Positions 15,578-25,206 of a stretch of DNA of 64,000 bases are shown one piece after another. This stretch comes from Neonectria sp. B-13. Taxonomy: Eukaryota > Ascomycota > Sordariomycetes > Hypocreales > Nectriaceae. Position 1 is the stretch's first letter. Each line of letters starts with the position of its first letter. The position numbers and the translations under genes are program-made. The stretch spans positions 620,001 through 684,000 of the forward strand of contig NOKP01000010.1 in NCBI GenBank assembly GCA_002682825.1. The letters are read 5' to 3'. The notes beneath the pieces are model-generated. The model searched no databases. It had not been told where the DNA came from and was given only the letters and a program-made list of their open reading frames with translations.

Positions 15578-17620
15578 CTACTCCTTCTTGCCCTGCTGGC
15601 GCAGTGAGCAGCTCGGCGCCTGGGCATTCATAACCCGGTCTAGAGTCTCATCGCCCTCCTCCCAGTTCTTGACAAGCGTCAGCAGGCGGCGGCGCGCAAG
15701 CCCCGCGTCACGGTTGCGGTATACCGAGTCGATTTTGCGCACGTCGGTGCGATCGCTGACGAGCCAGCGTCGCTCTTCCTCCATGAAGCGAGTGTGCGAC
15801 ATACCCTCGCCATATCGCGCCTGCACGTTGGCCTCCAGGTGCTCCCGGACCGCCCTGTCCATGTCGATCTGCGACTTGGTGCGGTTCTTCGGATCGACCA
15901 GGGCGGTGTCGACCGACGGCCGGAAGGTCGCCGGCATCAGGGTCGGGTCCGGGAGGATCGAGAATGCCGCGTGGTACACGAGCGTCGGGCTCTGGAGGAC
16001 TGCCTCGGAAAGGGCCCTTATCCCCGGTGGTGTAATGGGGCAGTGGCCAAAGTTGAGGTACGCCAGACGGCTCTTGGTCGTGACAAGTTCGGAGATGGCC
16101 GGCACGGCTTCGTCCTCGATGTAATTGTAGGCCTGCCCGAGGTCAAATGTGGTGTAGGACTGTCCAAGGTCGAAGGATTCGAGGCCGGGGTGGCCAGTGA
16201 CGGCTTTGCAAAGCGCAATGGCACCTTTGGTGCTGACTCCTACCGATTGTAAGAACAGTCGAGTCAGATACGGTGCCTTGGGAACTGCAGCCGCCAAAGC
16301 CTCCACCCCTTCGTCCCCAAGCGGGTTCGACGACATGTAGATGGATGTCAAACCGCAATGCGGCGATGCCAGGAACGCCCCGATGGCACGGGCACCTTGG
16401 GCAGAGATACCATTGCCGTTGAGGTATATGTGCTGCAGCGAAAGCTTGTTGCCCTCGGGCATTTGATGAGCGGCCAGTCGGGTGAATAGGTCGGCGATGC
16501 CCCGGTCGCCCAGCTCAGACTGGTCGAGATCCAGAGTTCGGAGGTTCTTGACGCCCGTGATGAGCCGGAAGATATCTTCAGAGGCGCCGGCGCCGAGGGG
16601 GTTCCGTTTGAGCCAGATATTGGTGATGGCCTCGGACTGGACCATGGCGTCGACGAGGATCTTGAGGCTGGGCCCGTCAATGCAGTTGCCGGCCAGGTAC
16701 CAAGTGTCCATGCGGTCCGGCAGGTCCTCGATGAAATTGGCAACCTCGCGGGCACCAACAGGGCCGATGATGTTATTGCCCAGCAGGAAGTGGCGAACAA
16801 AGGTATTGGGTCGGAGGCTGTCCATCAACTTGCCAATGTGGTCTGGCCCAACGACCATTTTGCAAAGGTCCATTCGGCCATCCTCATACACGACACCTTT
16901 GCGGAACTCCGCGCCTTTGACGCCATAGTAGGGTTCTCCACGTCCCTCGTCGAGCTCGAAGCCCTGGTTGCTACCGTTCAGCTCGGAGGTGCCCCCGTTC
17001 TCAAGGTGGCCAAGGAAAGGTGCAAGATCGGCTTCATTGGCTACCTGGACGGGCATCGGAATGGCCGGCGTGCCGTCGAGCGAAATGGGGTTCTTGACGG
17101 GATCCCAGGCGCCCTGGCCAGTGATGCGGGCAGCCCAGACGGGGGCCTGAACACCCGGGGCCGCACCGCCCGACAAACCAAAGGTAGTGTGGCCGTTGCG
17201 GCGGGTGGCCTGTAACATGTCATATCTGCGCTGCAGAGCAGCCCAGCCCCGGAGGCGGACACGGTCGGCCTCGTATCGGATGATGGATGTCAGGGAACCA
17301 TCGTGCACCGGGTACATGAGAGAGGCGATGGCGACAGCGAGAGTGTGTCGGGCAGACTTCCGGCGAGGCAGGCCATGCAGGGCATCGGAGACGCGGTGCC
17401 GGTCAAGCGGGAGGGCAATGATCTCGTCTGCAGTATATGGATGGGACGGATTGAAACCTGGCAGGTGTATAGTCAGATCGTTGAGACCCTGTCTGCACAG
17501 GCTGGCGAGGAGGATAGCCTGATCCATGTTGACTTCGTCGATGTTTGTAAGTAGTGATACATCTTTTGATATGGTAACGGATGGTTCAGCTGCGAGCTGT
17601 ATCTGGGTGGCTGTAGCCAT
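15578..17620 (-). CDS. leucine-rich-repeat, ribonuclease-inhibitor-like (RNI) protein, function unknown
   Basis: This is a single exon of 680 residues. The start is the ATG at 17620-17618 in the context CACCATGGC; the ten codons upstream are open but begin with TTG. The N-terminal third has no domain I recognise. From about residue 260 to 570, repeats of the RNI/LRR_6 type appear, for example HFLLGNNIIGPVGAREVANF, TWYLAGNCIDGPSLKILVDA, TLDLDQSELGDRGIADLF and HIYLNGNGISAQGARAIGAF. Each pairs a beta strand with a helix to form a horseshoe used for protein binding. The C-terminus is charged and helical. No signal peptide or membrane segment is visible, so it is probably cytosolic or nuclear. Similar proteins of unknown role are common in filamentous fungi. 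A TATA-like element lies 110 nt upstream of the start. Confidence 0.85.
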   Translation of the reverse strand: MATATQIQLAAEPSVTISKDVSLLTNIDEVNMDQAILLASLCRQGLNDLTIHLPGFNPSHPYTADEIIALPLDRHRVSDALHGLPRRKSARHTLAVAIASLMYPVHDGSLTSIIRYEADRVRLRGWAALQRRYDMLQATRRNGHTTFGLSGGAAPGVQAPVWAARITGQGAWDPVKNPISLDGTPAIPMPVQVANEADLAPFLGHLENGGTSELNGSNQGFELDEGRGEPYYGVKGAEFRKGVVYEDGRMDLCKMVVGPDHIGKLMDSLRPNTFVRHFLLGNNIIGPVGAREVANFIEDLPDRMDTWYLAGNCIDGPSLKILVDAMVQSEAITNIWLKRNPLGAGASEDIFRLITGVKNLRTLDLDQSELGDRGIADLFTRLAAHQMPEGNKLSLQHIYLNGNGISAQGARAIGAFLASPHCGLTSIYMSSNPLGDEGVEALAAAVPKAPYLTRLFLQSVGVSTKGAIALCKAVTGHPGLESFDLGQSYTTFDLGQAYNYIEDEAVPAISELVTTKSRLAYLNFGHCPITPPGIRALSEAVLQSPTLVYHAAFSILPDPTLMPATFRPSVDTALVDPKNRTKSQIDMDRAVREHLEANVQARYGEGMSHTRFMEEERRWLVSDRTDVRKIDSVYRNRDAGLARRRLLTLVKNWEEGDETLDRVMNAQAPSCSLRQQGKKE

Positions 17621-18672
17621 GGTGAGATATGATTTTGATGAGGTCGTCAATGGCTGTCGTTGGCTTGTCCTGGCTCTCTGTTGACTTGGTGGTCTGGATA
17701 AGGGTCATTATAGCATCTTACTCAGGCATCTTATATACGCGGTGACTCGAATCCCCAGACTACCTGAGTGATGATTTGCGCAGCCTTGTGGAGTCGGGTA
17801 TTGGGAAACCAGAAGGGGCCCCTGTTCGGCAGTGCTGCAGCATGTCAGTCCTATGTCAGTCACAGGGCGTACTCCGTCGTCTACAACATTGACATTCGGC
17901 AAGACAACCAACGGATTAATGAGTCAAAGCCGCTGTCCTCTGGCTTCCACCAGCTTCGCAGCCAATCTCCACTTCCACTGCTGGGGTTGCAAACCTCCAC
18001 TACAGAGTCGAGCCGTCGGCCTCCGCCCAAGGTGGTTGCCGGTGGAAGACAGACGAAGCAATTGAGTGTCCTAAGATTGGCGAGGCTGATTGTCGTGGTC
18101 CGTGAAGCTGTAGCTGCTAGCTGGGATTGATTGCAACTTGCAGCAGTATGGAACATGGGTGGAGACGTGGCGCAAGGCAGCCGCGGGCCGTGACCCACGC
18201 ATGTCGATGGGAGGGCGTACTGTTGACGATGAGGCTGAAAATACTGCAGGGGGGGGGGTCTGGTAAGGTACTTTGGCTTCTTAGGCGGGAGAGATGGTAT
18301 TGTATATTCGACAGGTTATAGTCTACGAAGTGTTGAGCGGGGAGCATGCCGAGCTTGACTCACTCCAGCCATAGGGTAGGAATGGGCCAAAGTTTAATTC
18401 AAGTTTAATTCAAGACGGAGCTTGTACAACAACCACCCTGCTTGTCCCTCTTAACTTGATTACCCACCAGCCTCGGGATGGCATCACGTGGGATCACGTG
18501 GACTCGAAATCCCCAAAGACTCGCAGCCCTGAGCCAATTAGCATAGAGGAATCAACCTTCTTTCTACTCCCCGGGCCTTTACATGGAGCGCCGAAAGCCG
18601 GTACGTGCGATTGCATCACTCTCCCACCTCCTCGCAACCCGCCCTCCCAGCCGCCTCCGCACCTTCTCCAGA
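17621..18672. other. divergent promoter region between the LRR gene and guk1
   Basis: This holds the upstream regions of two genes pointing away from each other. It contains the TATA-like element at 17730-17737, a run of G near 18249, and a direct repeat of CAAGTTTAATT near 18390-18410. The GTACGT at 18601 and the CTCCAG ending at 18671 could bound an intron in the guk1 leader. No gene is seen. Confidence 0.6.
17730..17737 (-). promoter_or_regulatory. TATA-like element upstream of the LRR gene
   Basis: The minus strand reads TATATAAG, 110-117 nt before the ATG at 17620. That is the distance expected for a TATA box plus a leader of about 80 nt. The promoter role is inferred from position only. 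Confidence 0.4.
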
Positions 18673-19266
18673 ATGGCCGCCGCCCCCTCGCTGCCCGCCG
18701 ACCGCCGGCCGCTCGTCATCTCCGGCCCCTCGGGCGTCGGCAAGGGCACGCTGTACAAGATGCTCTTCGACCGCCACCCGGACACCTTCGTGCTGTCCGT
18801 GTCGCACACCACCCGCACCCCGCGGCCCGGCGAGGCCGACGCCGTCGACTACCACTTCGTCTCCATGCAGGCCTTTGAGGACCTCATCGCCAAGGACGGC
18901 TTCGTCGAGCACGCCAAGTTCGGCGGCAACCGTTACGGCACCAGCAAGATGACCATCGAGGAGCAGAGCCGCAAGGGCAAGGCCGTCGTCCTGGACATCG
19001 AGATGGAGGGCGTCAAGCAGATCAAGCAGTCCGACATATCCGCGCGCTACGTCTTTGTCGCACCACCCTCCACCGCCGCCCTTGAATCCCGCCTGCGCGG
19101 CCGTGGGACCGAGAGCGAGGCGAGTATCCAGAAGCGGCTCGAACAGGCTGTCAACGAACTCGAGTACGCCAAGACGCCCGGCGTTCACGACATCACCATC
19201 GTCAACGATGACCTCGAGACTGCCTACAAGGCCCTCGAGGACTTCGTCTACAAGCCTCTGGAGTAA
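18673..19266 (+). CDS. guk1: guanylate kinase
   Basis: The enzyme phosphorylates GMP to GDP with ATP, feeding GTP synthesis. From the ATG at 18673 the protein has 197 residues, close to the yeast enzyme. It has the P-loop GPSGVGKG at about 18-25, the GMP-binding segment SVSHTTRTPRPGE and VDYHFVS, then EHAKFGGNRYGTS, and the lid region LRGRGTESEASIQKRL. No intron interrupts the coding part. An in-frame ATG at 18583 would add 30 residues rich in Arg and Ser with few acids, which resembles a mitochondrial presequence. However, GTACGT at 18601 and CTCCAG ending at 18671 could remove this stretch as a leader intron, which favours the shorter form. The gene converges on rpn3. Confidence 0.94.
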   Translation: MAAAPSLPADRRPLVISGPSGVGKGTLYKMLFDRHPDTFVLSVSHTTRTPRPGEADAVDYHFVSMQAFEDLIAKDGFVEHAKFGGNRYGTSKMTIEEQSRKGKAVVLDIEMEGVKQIKQSDISARYVFVAPPSTAALESRLRGRGTESEASIQKRLEQAVNELEYAKTPGVHDITIVNDDLETAYKALEDFVYKPLE

Positions 19267-19768
19267 CCCGTCAGCTGAGGGTCTCAATTCATTTATGTTG
19301 GAGTCAGGGCTTGGGAAAATACAGCTGCTATGAGCATTAGCGTAGGTTACGGTTTATTGAAAAGTGCTACGGTAGGGGTTCCAGGCAGGGACGGATCCAT
19401 AGACGGAAGCGCCATTAAGCATCTAGACCCTATAGATCAAGTTCGATCATGCATACACATATATAAACAACAAGGCATTTGTTTACTACTTCTCCTCCCT
19501 CGCCCAGTCTCCATTGCCAGTATCTAGTACACGTTGGGGGACCTTGATTATGCCATGGCAACCCCCCAATCCGCTTCCTCTCTCTATCGCGATACCCCAG
19601 AAGACAGCCGTCTGTTCTCTCTGAGTGCCAGCCGGTGATTAGTAGAACCTACAGCCCAGAGAAATCCCCATCGCCAACCCCCAACCCCCCCTGCGCCGAA
19701 AGCACGTGGAACGATTCAGAGCGACTGCCGAAGAAGCTTCCCAAAGTTGTAGTGACACAATAAATAAT
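19267..19768. other. intergenic region between convergent guk1 and rpn3
   Basis: Two 3' ends meet here. I see no gene, repeat or RNA; it presumably holds the two 3' untranslated regions and polyadenylation signals. Confidence 0.6.
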
Positions 19769-21635
19769 TTACATGCCGTCAAAGTCCCCGCCGAGATCAT
19801 CCTCGTCAAGATCACCCTCCTGGATCTCCTTGGCCATCTCTCGCTCGCGCTCCCTGGCCTCCTGGGCATTCTTGAGTTCGAGACGGTGCTGGTTCATCGG
19901 GAATCGCATGGCCTAGAATCGCCTTAGTTAGCTTGGTATCGTCGTGGAAGTAGCTGGGGATACGAACCTTCACACTCTCGTCGTGCAAAGCGAGACAGGC
20001 TTGGATTCGGTCGTGGAACGCCTCACCCGGTTCACGAGTAGCATAGACATCTCCGACCTCCTTGCTCTTCATGAATCCTCGCTCTCGGTCCAGTGTGGCC
20101 TCAATCACACCATCTCGGATTGCCTTGGCGACAATGTACTCTGCCGACTCTTCGCTACCCAGCTGGAGGCGAATGCAAATATCTCGGAGCGAGATTCGCG
20201 AGTAGGACAGCGACATCATGCGGATGCCCGTCTTGATGACGTTTTGTCGTAGGCGCAGGATCAAGCTGTAGGTACCGTCGCGTCGGAAGGTGTCGGCGTG
20301 GTCTGCAATCGCCGTCTCAAAGTCCTCCAGGTTGCCCACACGGACAGCCTGCACCAGCAGGAAGTAGGGGTGGAGGGCAACCTCCATGGTAGGCTGTCGG
20401 AAGGTAGCCCGGTCAGGAATGTCGCCCATTAGAAGCTCAACCACGAGCAGCAGCTTAGTCGCCGTTTGAGAGAAGCCCAGGGCGCAGTTGCTAGAGGGCG
20501 CCTTGCGAGTTGCGGCCGTGAGATGCTCGTGTGCTTCAGTGTAGCGCAGCTGGATGGACCGGATGCGACCTAGGTAGTAGAGGAACCGCGCCACCTGGTT
20601 GTTGACGGCATTCTCGGGGAATTGTGTGTGCGAGACGAGCAGATCAGCCTGGTTGATGTGCGAGGTCAACAGGTAATTTCGCAGCAGCAGGACGATGACG
20701 GAGGCTTGAGTGTCGACGTCCTTTCGTAACACGGCAGTTCGAAGGGCAGCGAGGAGGGTCGGTCGGATGGCGACGATGGGGGATTGAGGAGAGGGAGCCA
20801 GAGGAACAATGTGCTCGCAGAAGACGGAGTAGTAGAAGTAGACCTTCGCGGACAGAGAGTCGAGAGTACGGCGGTTCAACGTCTGGATTCGGTCGGACAA
20901 GTACTGCGAAAACTCGACACCACGCTGGAACTGCTTCGAGTCGAAGAGGTGGACCTGGACAAGGATGCCGAGGAAGATATCGATCTCGGGAATGATCTCC
21001 TTGCTCTCCTTCTTGGCGCCGTTCTTGGAAGTCTTGGGAGACTCGGCATCGATCTCCATCTCGGATCCTCCCTGGCGACCGAGAGGGACGTTCTCGCGAC
21101 CGATGGCGGCGAGGAGCTGCTTGGCAATGTTCCCTGAGGTGACAGTGGCCGGGAAGGTATCGGCAATGACCTGGGCGATGATATCGGGCGTCAGGCGCTT
21201 GCGGATGATGGAGATGGACCGCATGGCGCGGAGAGAAAATCTGGCATCGAAGAGGGCCACGGCGCGGTCTAGCAAGGCGAAGTTGCTCTTGATATCTGTG
21301 CAGGGGACTTGGAGTTAGCTATTGCTATGTATCAAATCATCATGGCCATCTGGATGCTGCTCACCTGCGATAGTTTGCACGACAGGGTCGACCTTGGCCT
21401 CGCTGTCCTCGGTCTCATCGTCGTCCATAGACACATCACCCTCGGTATCCGCGGGGGCCTTAGATGAGGACTGCTTGGAGGCCTTAGAAGGGGGCACAAC
21501 CACCGTCATCTCGTCGTCGGCGTCCTTGGCGCCCTTCTTGGCCTTGGCCTTGGAGGCATCCGTCATCTCGACGTCCTTGGTCTTCCGAAGGCCGTTCTCG
21601 ACGGGCTTCTTCCCGTTTGGCGTCTTGCCAGGCAT
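19769..21635 (-). CDS. rpn3: 26S proteasome non-ATPase regulatory subunit Rpn3 (PSMD3)
   Basis: Rpn3 is a structural subunit of the 19S lid, which deubiquitinates and feeds substrates into the proteasome. Exons are 21365-21635, 19968-21295 and 19769-19912, giving 580 residues. Residues 1-90 are a charged, low-complexity extension with Lys- and Asp-rich stretches. The helical-repeat body starts DIKSNFALLDRAVALFDARF. A PCI domain follows, including the segment YSRISLRDICIRLQLGSEES. The last exon supplies AMRFPMNQHRLELKNAQEA and the acidic tail ending DDLGGDFDGM, typical of Rpn3. Reading through the 55-nt second intron would replace this conserved end. The start ATG at 21635 is the first in the frame. 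Expression is probably constitutive. Confidence 0.95.
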
Positions 21636-22929
21636 GGCGGCGGTATATGTGTGTGCGTGTCGCGGTGTGGGAGATGCTGGATCGATGGCAAAGTGGGCGA
21701 GCGAGATGCCGTGAGTCGAGCGCGCTTCGGCTCGTCGCGGCGTCTGCGTGGCACAACCTAGGGCACAGCACAGGACAGGAGGGGGACAGAGACGCCGGCG
21801 CGCGTAGCGGGAAAGAAGTCGTCGACGGGGAGGATTGGGAGGAGTTGCGTTGGGGCAGACGGTCGTTGGGACGGATGGTGATGCGAGGTTGCGGTGGATT
21901 TGTTTGATTCGGATGCGTGCGAGGTGCAGGAAGGTTCGAAGCTCCCAGATTGGGGCCGGGCTGGGCCACGGAGCAGCAGCGGTAGCAGCAGGAGCGGCGG
22001 CAGGCGACAGGGCCAGGCGCAGAGGTACCTAAGCTCAGGGCGGCAGTGTGCGGGGCAGCCAGGTACCCGGTACATCCCTGGCGTCTCAGGGCGAAGGCGA
22101 AATTGTTAAGGCGATGCTGCGAGGTGGGTCCCCTAGCAGTGACGTTTTCGATGTTGCCTGCGAAGGTCGGTCATCATCCACGGACTCAGCAACTCCACTT
22201 TGTGCATGTGCGTTCGTGTGTGTCTGATTACGGATTTGGTTGAGAGATTCCTCATTGCCATCACCCGCCCACATGATAAGAGAGAATGATTGTAATTATA
22301 AATCCGCGTATTTTATGTTATATTTAAACCACAGTCTGAATTCCTCCCTCATTCAGATACACCTCCCTAACCCGAATGTCCATCCTATTTCATTGTCCGG
22401 TGAACCGTGTGCGTTCGCAGCCAGCCATAGACGTCGCAACACATGTGCGACTGTCATGGCATGACTAGCTGCATCTGGGTCTCTGGTGGTCGCGTGTCGT
22501 CTCAACACCACCGAATTCTGTTCATGATGTGACCTAGCTTCTTCTGCGTGTCAACATCTATGTGTTTGTTTCATTTTAAGTTTTAGAAGTCAATATTGCC
22601 TCGGCAAAGAGTACGCAGGCTTCCGGTGCGAGTGATGTACACGCGCTTGTTCATTACGAATCCAGCCTTAAAGCGTGCAATTCTATTCATGACCTGCTGC
22701 GACTGATTCTAGTTCATCAGGCAGTTCCGCAACAGTCCTTCTAGTGCCAGGTGTGTCATTCTTCTTATTTCTCTCGGGGATATCGCTTGTTGCCCCTACC
22801 AAGAACCGCCATTCTTTTGAACCGGGTTTGCTCCCAACGCCGTCTCCTTTAAAACCAACAAATCGCATGCTTCTTCACATTAATAGTGACCAATCCAACT
22901 ACTGTCCTTCGCGAGCAGCCTCATAGTTC
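21636..22929. other. 1.3-kb region between tandem rpn3 and taf12
   Basis: This carries the rpn3 promoter and the taf12 3' flank, both on the minus strand. It is GC-rich near rpn3 and AT-rich around 22270-22350 and 22560-22600. Small frames on both strands show no domain. No gene, tRNA or repeat is recognised. Confidence 0.6.
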
Positions 22930-25206
22930 TCACTCGCCCTTGCCCGGCATCACCTTGGCCGCCTGGACAGCGCTCATCTTTGCAATCCACCCAGCCGAGG
23001 GAAGAATCTTGCGAACAGTGCGCAGCTCATCCGACGAGTATCCAGGTACACGGATGTTGTAAGTTCTCTCAAGAACGAGCTGGATGTCTCGGATCTCGAG
23101 TACCTTGGACCCGCGCTCCTTGGAGTTTCGGCATGCGGCGTGGAGGACACTATCCACAAAAGAATCTGCCATGTTCAAGACATTCTGTAGCAAGTCAGCT
23201 TTCTTCCATTCATCTGCACTTATGGGCCAATAAAAGCTGCATACCTCTTCCACTTCGGGCGTAAGAAGGTTTCCGTCCTGCCCTTCACCAGATCCACCGC
23301 AAACCTGTCGGACGAGTTCGTCTAGCTTCTTCTTGCTGAGAACATGGTCGCCCTCGGCCTCGTGATTGTAGGCTGGAATTCTGTTGATGGGTGGCTGATT
23401 CATCACACCTCCCAGAGTACCACTTCCTTGCGACATAGTTGGCCGTCCGGTATTCACGCCTCCTCCGACCGTCACCCCCTGAGGGACAGCCGTGGCCTTC
23501 TCCGGCAGCTGCTTGGGAATCGGCATCTTGGACTGCATGCTCGTTTGCTGGGGTTGAGGAGGGTGCGCATGCGGGTGGCCTTGCTGTTGTTGCGGGATGC
23601 TGGAGCCCATTACGCTTTGATTCACTGCCGCGCCGACCGGAGTGGGCGTTCCAGTGTTGGGCTGTTGACCCGGCACTGCAGAGCCTCCAGGTGTGCTAGC
23701 GGCCCGTTGGTTCGCAAGGCTCATGGCAGCAGAGTGACTGAGAGCTCGAGTTGGTCCGCCGGCGGTGACAGGCGTTGTCGCCTGTTGGGGGGTCTGCATC
23801 CGTGGTGCCGTCTGAGTGGGGGTTCCGACCTGTCCTTGGGAAGCAGCGGACGCAATCGTGGCGTTGATGGGAGCAGGATGGGGGTGCTCCTGTTTGATGA
23901 TGGGTTGAGGTTGGGTTTGGGTTTGTTGTCCGGGTTGAGGAGTGCTCTGCGCGGGACGTGCCTGGACCTGGGCGGCGGCCGGTGTTCCGACAGCAGGAGA
24001 GGCTCTGTTCGCGGCGGCCAACTGCTGCTTCGCAGCCTCGACGGCGGCATTCACAGGTGTCGCGGCATTCTGGGCGTTGTTCTGGGTGTTGTTCTGTGCT
24101 TGTGCTTGCGCCTGAGCTTGTGCCTGGGCTTGTGCTTGTGCCTGGTGAGCCTGAGCCTGAGCCTGTTGTGCCTGTGCCTGTGCCTGAGCCTGAGCCTGAG
24201 CCTGTGCTTGTGCCTGTGCCTGTGCCTGAGCTTGCGCCTGGGCTTGAGCCTGAGCTTGCGCTTGTGCCTGGGCTTGTGCTTGAGCAGCTTGAGCAGCATT
24301 CACCTGGGAGGCCTGCTGAGCTGCTTGAGGAGCACCACCGGTGCCTGCCTGCGCACCCTGATTCGTTCCTTGGAGGTTGCCCTGCTGCTTCCTCACACTG
24401 TCAACCCACTTATGGGCATCGGAGTGGACTTTGAGTTGCTGTTCTTTCCTGATTTGCAACTGCCGCAACTCCTCCTCCTTGAATGGGTTGCCTGCCGCCG
24501 CTCGGTCGCTGATGAGCTTGTCGATTTGCGCAACCTTTTGTTTGCTGCTTTCCATTGTCATGAGGGCTCTCCCGTATCGCTCCTTGATCTCTTCGACCCA
24601 TTTCGAAGCCTCCGCCCCTGACTTCTCGGCGAGCTGGGCCGGCGCTCGGAAAGTCATCTTGTTGACATGATTCATGATATGGTCGGGGATCTTCGGTCTT
24701 TGCGCAGGTGCGGCTTGAGGGTTCGGTCTCGGGACACCTCCGGCGGCAGCGGTGTTGGTCTGAACAGCGCCTGCGGTAGCTGCTACTTGCTGCTGAGGTT
24801 GCGCCTGAGCTGCAGCCTGTACAGCGACGTTCTGCTGTACTGGCTGTGGACGGGGTTGCGCCGGCTGCTGCTGCTGTCCTGTTTGCCCCTGCTGCGCTTG
24901 CTGCTGTTGTTGCTGCTGCTGGAGCTGCTGCTGATGCACCGCTCTGCGCTGCTGGATCTTGGTGATGAGCATCCTGGAGAACTCGATGATTTTCTGTCTA
25001 GCGGCGATATGGTCCGGGCTGTTCTGGGCCGAGTTGTTGGCCTTGTTCCATAGGCCCTGCAGGCCTTGCTCATATTTGGTCTTCTCATCTTCGCTGAGGG
25101 TCGGCAAACTTCGGATCTGCGACGGCTGATACATTGGGGGCGGCCGCGGTTGTTGTGCGGGCTGCGGAGCCTGGCCTTGGCCTTGCTGGCCCATCTGGGT
25201 GTCCAT
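22930..25206 (-). CDS. taf12: TFIID/SAGA subunit 12 (TAF12, histone-fold protein)
   Basis: TAF12 is a histone-fold protein that pairs with TAF4 in TFIID or Ada1 in SAGA and supports RNA polymerase II initiation. Exon 1 is 23245-25206 and exon 2 is 22930-23184. The 60-nt intron (GTATGC...CTACAG) is stop-free and a multiple of three, so it is easily missed; removing it joins TPEVEE to NVLNMADSFVDS inside the histone fold. The product is then about 738 residues. The N-terminal region is Gln/Pro-rich, with a conserved segment LSEDEKTKYEQGLQGLWNKA. The middle holds a long Ala-Gln repeat. The C-terminal histone fold runs from LSKKKLDELVRQVCGG to RDIQLVLERTYNIRVPGY. The length agrees with other filamentous-fungal TAF12 proteins, which carry long Gln-rich arms. 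Confidence 0.94.
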   Translation of the reverse strand: MDTQMGQQGQGQAPQPAQQPRPPPMYQPSQIRSLPTLSEDEKTKYEQGLQGLWNKANNSAQNSPDHIAARQKIIEFSRMLITKIQQRRAVHQQQLQQQQQQQQAQQGQTGQQQQPAQPRPQPVQQNVAVQAAAQAQPQQQVAATAGAVQTNTAAAGGVPRPNPQAAPAQRPKIPDHIMNHVNKMTFRAPAQLAEKSGAEASKWVEEIKERYGRALMTMESSKQKVAQIDKLISDRAAAGNPFKEEELRQLQIRKEQQLKVHSDAHKWVDSVRKQQGNLQGTNQGAQAGTGGAPQAAQQASQVNAAQAAQAQAQAQAQAQAQAQAQAQAQAQAQAQAQAQAQAQAQAQQAQAQAHQAQAQAQAQAQAQAQAQNNTQNNAQNAATPVNAAVEAAKQQLAAANRASPAVGTPAAAQVQARPAQSTPQPGQQTQTQPQPIIKQEHPHPAPINATIASAASQGQVGTPTQTAPRMQTPQQATTPVTAGGPTRALSHSAAMSLANQRAASTPGGSAVPGQQPNTGTPTPVGAAVNQSVMGSSIPQQQQGHPHAHPPQPQQTSMQSKMPIPKQLPEKATAVPQGVTVGGGVNTGRPTMSQGSGTLGGVMNQPPINRIPAYNHEAEGDHVLSKKKLDELVRQVCGGSGEGQDGNLLTPEVEEVCSFYWPISADEWKKADLLQNVLNMADSFVDSVLHAACRNSKERGSKVLEIRDIQLVLERTYNIRVPGYSSDELRTVRKILPSAGWIAKMSAVQAAKVMPGKGE
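24091..24294 (-). repeat. imperfect hexanucleotide repeat encoding (Ala-Gln)n in TAF12
   Basis: About 200 bp consist of variants of a 6-bp unit that reads GC(C/T/A)CA(A/G) on the coding strand, giving an almost unbroken run of more than 30 Ala-Gln dipeptides with one His interruption. Codon variation between units suggests an old repeat tract kept at the protein level. Length polymorphism between strains is likely. Confidence 0.9.

Noticed and set aside
17621..17650. Ten extra N-terminal residues of the LRR protein
   Set aside because: The proposed start is TTG; the ATG at 17620 sits in a near-perfect CACCATGGC context.
18616..19287. 223-codon minus-strand open frame
   Set aside because: It is antisense to guanylate kinase and follows from C/G-ending codons; no family is recognisable.
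23344..24621. 425-codon open frame on the plus strand, Leu/Ser/Arg-rich
   Set aside because: It is the antisense shadow of TAF12; the Leu-rich part mirrors the Ala-Gln repeat and has no domain or start context.
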